17,117 nucleotides of DNA from Candidatus Faecivivens stercorigallinarum (GTDB lineage: Bacteria > Bacillota > Clostridia > Oscillospirales > Ruminococcaceae): assembly GCA_018715465.1 (NCBI GenBank), contig DVLN01000150.1, positions 1 through 17,117 of the forward strand, in the 5' to 3' direction. Each line of letters opens with the position of its first letter. Position 1 is the stretch's first letter. The notes beneath the pieces were generated by a model. The model worked only from the letters and a program-made list of their open reading frames with translations, did no database searches and had not been told where the DNA came from. This document shows positions 13,989 to 17,117 of this stretch, piece after piece. Made by a program: the position numbers and the translations under genes.

Positions 13989-14020
13989 GGCTTTCCATTC
14001 CCGCAACCAGGCTTTCCATT
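13989..14020. repeat. Two 11-bp direct repeats upstream of the XRE promoter
   Basis: GGCTTTCCATT occurs at 13989-13999 and again at 14010-14020. The two copies start 21 bases apart, two helical turns, and their extended 16-base versions agree at 14 positions. They sit immediately upstream of the -35 box of the XRE gene, between it and the end of tcdA. Confidence 0.6.
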
Positions 14021-14048
14021 TCTGCTCTTCTGATCAGATCAGCGACGG

Positions 14049-14768
14049 TTAGTTGTCCATCCCGGCCAGTCGCCGTACGACGAATCCCGCTTCAATCAGC
14101 CCTGCAACAGGCGGACAGAAGGCAATCGAGCCCGGCGCATACCGTCCGTTTCCGGCAACAACAGCCTTGACCGGCGGTTCGGTTGAATAGAGGACGTCAA
14201 ACGCTGTCAGTCCCCGTTTGCGTGTTTCCCGGCGCATGACCCGCGCCAGCCCGTCCCCAGCACCGCAGCTGGCTGTTTCTTCGATTTTCCCGATCCGAAA
14301 GGCGGTCGGGTCCAGACGGTTGCCGGTCCCGAGACTCATCAGCAGCGGGATGCCGGCCTGCTGGCAGCGGGCGGCAAGGTCGAGTTTGGCGGTGACGGTG
14401 TCGATGCAGTCGACGATATAGTCCGGCTGCTGTGCAAACAGTGCATCCGCTGTATCCGCTCCATAAAACATCTGGAGTTTCACAACTTCCAAACGCGGGT
14501 TAATGGAGAGCAGCCGCTTTGCACAGGCTTCGGTCTTTGGCATGCCGATTGTCTCACAGGTCGCGATCATCTGGCGGTTGATGTTGGTTTCGTCCACCTC
14601 ATCGTGGTCCATCAGAATCAGCTTGCCGATTCCTGCCCGGCAGAGTCCTTCTGCACAGGCGCCGCCGACACCGCCCAGCCCGATGACTGCGACGCATTTC
14701 TGTGCGAGCGTCGTCATTTTCTCTTCCCCCAGCAGCAGTGTCTGGCGTGCCTGCCACTTTTCCAACAT
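14049..14768 (-). CDS. tcdA: tRNA threonylcarbamoyladenosine dehydratase TcdA (ThiF/HesA family)
   Basis: An E1-like ATP-dependent enzyme of about 239 residues that dehydrates t6A37 of ANN-decoding tRNAs to the cyclic form ct6A. The ThiF fold is shown by the nucleotide-binding GLGGVGG (30-36), Asp54 in LILMDHD, the N-x-NRQ motif (62-66), and DCIDTVTAKLDL, as in TcdA/CsdL and B. subtilis YrvM. The start is uncertain: AAAGG directly abuts an ATG at 14780, so I prefer the in-frame ATG at 14768 (spacing 11), with TTG 14774 as an alternative. It follows a non-coding RNA with its own terminator, so its transcription depends on read-through or an unseen promoter. Confidence 0.88.
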   Translation of the reverse strand: MLEKWQARQTLLLGEEKMTTLAQKCVAVIGLGGVGGACAEGLCRAGIGKLILMDHDEVDETNINRQMIATCETIGMPKTEACAKRLLSINPRLEVVKLQMFYGADTADALFAQQPDYIVDCIDTVTAKLDLAARCQQAGIPLLMSLGTGNRLDPTAFRIGKIEETASCGAGDGLARVMRRETRKRGLTAFDVLYSTEPPVKAVVAGNGRYAPGSIAFCPPVAGLIEAGFVVRRLAGMDN

Positions 14769-14794
14769 ATTCAAATCCATCCTTTCAGCATATG

Positions 14795-14823
14795 AAAAAG
14801 GCTTCCGCTTTCGCAGAAGCCTT
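14795..14823 (-). terminator. Intrinsic terminator of the ncRNA upstream of tcdA
   Basis: On the minus strand AAGGCTTCTGC pairs with GCGGAAGCCTT (11 bp, one T-G wobble) around a GAAA tetraloop, followed by five T residues (complement of 14795-14799). Confidence 0.9.
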
Positions 14824-15032
14824 AGCTTTTAAAGTGACCCGCCTTGCCGTCGCATGGAATATAAACCCGCTTCTCAGCAGGTGGGTACCATCCCGCAACG
14901 CTCACGCTCCCTTCTTCCGGCAAAGCCGGGAGGTCTGCAATCCTGATGCGGCGACCGGTTCCCGTTTTAAATGTGTTCGGATTTAAAACACCACACTTAC
15001 TCGCACAAGGCAGAATGTCTACTCTTTTCTGT
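14795..15032 (-). ncRNA. ssrS: Structured non-coding RNA, candidate 6S RNA
   Basis: About 238 nt transcribed from a dedicated promoter to an intrinsic terminator, with no plausible coding sequence. The 5' and 3' parts pair: CUGCCUUGU (15013-15005) with GCAAGGCGG (14847-14839). Inside there is a second closing helix, CCGCA (14951-14947) with UGCGG (14897-14893), and an apical stem CCGGC/GCCGG (14929-14917). A local hairpin GUUUUAAAU/AUUUAAAAC (14989-14964) lies on the 5' strand and CCUGCU-GAGA-AGCGGG on the 3' strand. A rod with a large internal bubble is the 6S architecture. 6S RNA sequesters sigma-A RNA polymerase by mimicking an open promoter. It lies directly upstream of tcdA, as B. subtilis bsrA lies next to yrvM. 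Existence of an ncRNA is well supported; the 6S identity is inference. It is somewhat longer than typical 6S. Confidence 0.6.
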
Positions 15033-15038
15033 GAGAAC

Positions 15039-15067
15039 AGTATAACAAATCCTGCTCCGAAAATCAA
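15039..15067 (-). promoter_or_regulatory. Promoter of the ncRNA
   Basis: On the minus strand TTGATT (15062-15067), 17 bases, TATACT (15039-15044), with an A at the predicted start near 15032. Confidence 0.75.
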
Positions 15068-15135
15068 GAGGAAAGATTTACTTTTATGAAAAGTTTGCCA
15101 AAAGACAACAAATTATAAATAAAAATACAGCAACT

Positions 15136-15162
15136 CTGACGGTACACCGATCTTTCGGTCAG
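15136..15162 (-). terminator. Possible terminator at the end of the MATE gene
   Basis: CTGAC (15136-15140) and GTCAG (15158-15162) pair, with an inner ACCGA/TCGGT stem, overlapping the MATE stop codon. On the minus strand T-rich sequence follows about ten bases later. The rest of the gap to the ncRNA promoter (15068-15135) shows nothing else I can identify. Confidence 0.4.
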
Positions 15163-16556
15163 CTGTTTTCCACCGTCTGTCCCACGAACAGGTCGTCCCG
15201 GGTGATGTTTTTCAGCCATTTTCCGCTCCGGTAGTGGCGAATGACCCACGGCCATTTGACAAACTCATCGGTACACAGCAGAAAATACACCCACAGCACC
15301 GGCAGCTTGAGGACAAACGCCGCAAAAAAGCCCAGCGGCACCGCATATCCCCACATGTCAATCAGGTCACAGACAAACCCGAACCGGCTGTCTCCGCCCG
15401 CTCGGAATGCGCCTGCAATCAGCGTTGTGTTGACCGCAGCCCCCATCACATAATAGGTGTTGATCAGCAGCATGTATTTTAGATAGTGCATGCCCGTTTC
15501 GGTCAGTGCTGCAAAGTTCATCACAATCGGGATGGACGCCAGCACAATCAGCCCGCCGATCGCGCCGGTGATGACGGTCAGTTTCATTAACTTTTTAGCA
15601 TACAGCGCGGCCTCTTCCAGCTGGTTCTCACCGATCTTCTGTCCCAGCAGGATGCCGCCTGCATTGCCCAGCCCAAAGCAGAGGATCGTCCCGAAGTTGC
15701 GGACGACCACGACAAAGGAGTTGGCCGCGACCGCATCCGAACTCATATGTCCAATGATGACCGAATACATCGAAAAGCCGATGCCCCAAATGACGTCGTT
15801 TCCCAGCGCCGGCAGCGACAGCCGGACAAAGTCCTGGAACAGCAGCCGGTTACGGGTCAGCATTCCTCTGAGACTGAGCTTGACATGTTCGCTCTTTGCC
15901 GATACGATCATGCACAGCCCCAGCTCCAGCAGCCGGGAGAGGGAAGTCGCAATCGCGACTCCTGCCGCACCCAATTTGGGTGCTCCGAACAGCCCGAAGA
16001 TAAAGACTGCGTTGAGTAGAATGTTCGTGCAGAAGGTAAAGATATTGAGCGCGGTGCTGATGACAACCCGGCTGACACTGCGCAGCACCGATAAGTACAC
16101 TTCGATGATCCCGCAGCAGAAAAACGATACGCTTAAAAACCGCAGGTAGCCTGCTCCCAGCCGGATCAGCTCAGGATCTTTGGTGAAAAGCGTCATCATC
16201 AGTTCCGGCACTGTCAGTGCTGCTGCTGCAAACAGCGTGGAAATCGCCATCGAAAACCGCAGTGCAATGCCCTGTACCGTGGCGATCGCCCGGAAATCTC
16301 CCTTGCCGTAATACTGTGCACAGAGCATGCTCGCGCCGGTTCCCAGTCCGAAAAATACCATGAACAGGACGCTGGTGTACTGCGCGGCCAGCGAGACTGC
16401 GGAGATGGAGGACTGACCGACAAAATTGAGCATAACAACGTCGGCCGAGTTGACCGATGCGCTGAGCAGGTTTTGCAGCACGATCGGAACGACCAGTTTG
16501 GTGATCTGGCCGGCGAAGGTGTTTTCGTCCGGCCTTTTAAACTTCAGCAGTTTCAT
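15159..16556 (-). CDS. MATE family multidrug/metabolite efflux transporter
   Basis: A 465-residue inner-membrane antiporter with about 12 hydrophobic segments in two similar halves, the normal MATE length and pattern. Typical sequence includes the N-terminal ITKLVVPIVLQNLLSASVNSADVVMLNFVG, the loop FFGLGTGASMLCAQYYGKGD, and the second-half counterpart GLGNAGGILLGQKIGEN. It exchanges cationic or other small compounds for Na+ or H+; the substrate is not predictable. ATG 16556 follows GAGG with 8 bases of spacing. A terminator separates it from the DUF1292 gene upstream, so it may depend on read-through or a weak promoter in the short gap. Confidence 0.93.
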   Translation of the reverse strand: MKLLKFKRPDENTFAGQITKLVVPIVLQNLLSASVNSADVVMLNFVGQSSISAVSLAAQYTSVLFMVFFGLGTGASMLCAQYYGKGDFRAIATVQGIALRFSMAISTLFAAAALTVPELMMTLFTKDPELIRLGAGYLRFLSVSFFCCGIIEVYLSVLRSVSRVVISTALNIFTFCTNILLNAVFIFGLFGAPKLGAAGVAIATSLSRLLELGLCMIVSAKSEHVKLSLRGMLTRNRLLFQDFVRLSLPALGNDVIWGIGFSMYSVIIGHMSSDAVAANSFVVVVRNFGTILCFGLGNAGGILLGQKIGENQLEEAALYAKKLMKLTVITGAIGGLIVLASIPIVMNFAALTETGMHYLKYMLLINTYYVMGAAVNTTLIAGAFRAGGDSRFGFVCDLIDMWGYAVPLGFFAAFVLKLPVLWVYFLLCTDEFVKWPWVIRHYRSGKWLKNITRDDLFVGQTVENS

Positions 16557-16578
16557 TTGCTGTCCCTCATTTGTGCAG

Positions 16579-16629
16579 AAAATGACCGGCAGAAGGTCAA
16601 AACCAATGCTTTGATGACTGCTGCCGGTC
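16579..16629 (-). terminator. Intrinsic terminator after the DUF1292 gene
   Basis: GACCGGCAG (16584-16592) and CTGCCGGTC (16621-16629) form a perfect 9-bp stem with a further TCAAA/TTTGA inner stem. The minus strand then reads ATTTT (complement of 16579-16583). Confidence 0.75.
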
Positions 16630-16634
16630 GATCA

Positions 16635-16961
16635 TCATTCTTCTTCTGCTTCTTCTTCGCCTTCGTAGTATCCCATCAGCTTTTCCAGAAACAGATTGCC
16701 GATCTTTTCGTATTCGTCATCGTCGTCGATCGACGCGAGGAATTCTTCGCCGTCTTCTTCTTCGCTGACCAGGACAATCAGCTCCGCGTCCTCTCCCAGC
16801 GCCTGGGTAGGATCATCCAGATGGGGGGTAGCGGCGACATAGGATTTTCCGTCAACATCCATCTGTGCCAGCAGTTCGACGACGCTTTCCACCCCTTCTT
16901 CATCCTGCAGGGTAAGCAGCTCGGGTTCTTCCAGTTCGTGGTAGTATTCGATCATCTTCAT
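16635..16961 (-). CDS. DUF1292 family acidic protein
   Basis: A 108-residue, very acidic cytoplasmic protein of the DUF1292 family found throughout Firmicutes. The family pattern is visible: ELLTLQDEEGVE near the start, DGKSYVAATP in the middle, and AELIVLVSEEEDGEEFLASIDDDDEYEKI. It ends in an acidic tail (EGEEEAEEE). Function is unknown; in many genomes it neighbours genes of RNA or cell-division metabolism. The start ATG 16961 has AAAGGA (complement of 16968-16973) 6 bases ahead. An ATG at 16967 abuts that site, and the frame upstream of it would include the promoter, so I reject the longer start. Confidence 0.85.
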   Translation of the reverse strand: MKMIEYYHELEEPELLTLQDEEGVESVVELLAQMDVDGKSYVAATPHLDDPTQALGEDAELIVLVSEEEDGEEFLASIDDDDEYEKIGNLFLEKLMGYYEGEEEAEEE

Positions 16962-16987
16962 AACCATTCCTTTCCCTTGCACACATG

Positions 16988-17006
16988 AAAGCCGCCGGAG
17001 GGCTTT
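16988..17006 (-). promoter_or_regulatory. Leader hairpin of the DUF1292 gene
   Basis: AAAGCC (16988-16993) and GGCTTT (17001-17006) pair around a 7-base loop, in the transcribed leader. No T-tract follows in the direction of transcription, so it is not a terminator. Confidence 0.4.
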
Positions 17007-17034
17007 GGACCTGTGAAGCAAATTGTACGTTTTT

Positions 17035-17063
17035 ATTGTATGCGATTGACGGGGTAAAGTCAA
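17035..17063 (-). promoter_or_regulatory. Strong promoter of the DUF1292 gene
   Basis: On the minus strand TTGACT (17058-17063), 17 bases, TACAAT (17035-17040): 5 of 6 matches in each box. Beyond it, 17064-17117 is AT-rich sequence with nothing else recognisable. Confidence 0.8.
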
Positions 17064-17117
17064 TACGTTTTTGTAAAATCTCATCGGGACAAAAATAGAT
17101 TTTCGGTAAAGGGAATC

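Noticed and set aside
13951..14019. A 22-codon minus-strand ORF (MESLVAGMESRADRHSAGQM...) between tcdA and the XRE gene
   Set aside because: Its repeated MES comes from the DNA direct repeat, the ribosome binding site is poor, and it overlaps the XRE promoter.
14881..14900. A T-box-like GGGATGGTACC in the RNA upstream of tcdA
   Set aside because: The T-box consensus (AGGGTGGNACCGCG) is not met, and tcdA is not an aminoacyl-tRNA synthetase or amino-acid gene.
14881..14960. SRP RNA possibility for either strand of this segment
   Set aside because: The invariant domain IV loop (CAGG-CCGGAAGG-AGCAGC pattern) is absent.
14822..15067. An 81-codon minus-strand open frame upstream of tcdA
   Set aside because: It would start within the -35 box of the ncRNA promoter and runs through structured RNA; no ribosome binding site and no domain.

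Overview
The window reads as chromosomal DNA from an anaerobic low-to-mid-GC Firmicute of the Clostridia, probably an Oscillospiraceae/Ruminococcaceae-type gut bacterium. This is an inference from AGGAGG-type ribosome binding sites, sigma-A promoters with 17-base spacers, a rubredoxin/flavin-reductase pair, a DUF1292 protein, plant-polysaccharide glycosidases and a clostridial style of gene content. There are no rRNA or tRNA genes, insertion sequences, CRISPR arrays or phage genes. Coding density is high and most units end in clear intrinsic terminators.

Left part (1-4430, + strand): an M32 metallocarboxypeptidase, a promoter, a cytoplasmic GH13 alpha-glucan hydrolase of the neopullulanase/cyclomaltodextrinase type, and a DeoD purine-nucleoside phosphorylase. 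This is followed (4437-6762) by the most distinctive unit of the window. A strong promoter carries a 16-base inverted repeat overlapping its -10 box. It drives two consecutive CobW/G3E (COG0523) P-loop GTPase genes. The first has a CICC metal motif and a His/Cys-rich region built from four 69-bp tandem repeats. The second lacks the Cys motif and is fused to a C-terminal domain resembling YcgQ/DUF1980 (TIGR03943). Both have an altered guanine-recognition motif. Together they look like a metal (probably zinc) chaperone/homeostasis operon. A terminator is followed at once by a 31-codon ORF for an acidic amphipathic peptide and an HD-domain phosphohydrolase.

Middle part (7620-11280): a cytoplasmic GH43 glycosidase with a CBM6-like C-terminus faces a convergent YcxB-like membrane protein gene. 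That gene is split by a one-base frameshift in a run of seven A. It is divergent from an AraC-family regulator, which in turn converges on a redox operon on the minus strand.

Redox operon and folate gene (11142-13327): a flavin-reductase-like FMN protein followed by a 43-residue rubredoxin is a split version of clostridial high-molecular-weight rubredoxin. Its promoter carries a 19-bp perfect palindrome with PerR-box geometry just downstream of the -10 box. Divergent from it is folC, ending in a bidirectional terminator.

Right part (13369-17117, minus strand): a membrane-anchored XRE regulator; a TcdA-type tRNA t6A dehydratase; upstream of tcdA a roughly 238-nt non-coding RNA with its own promoter and terminator, which I propose is 6S RNA; a MATE efflux transporter; and a DUF1292 protein behind a strong promoter. 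Several gene starts are placed downstream of the longest possible start on the basis of ribosome binding site spacing.
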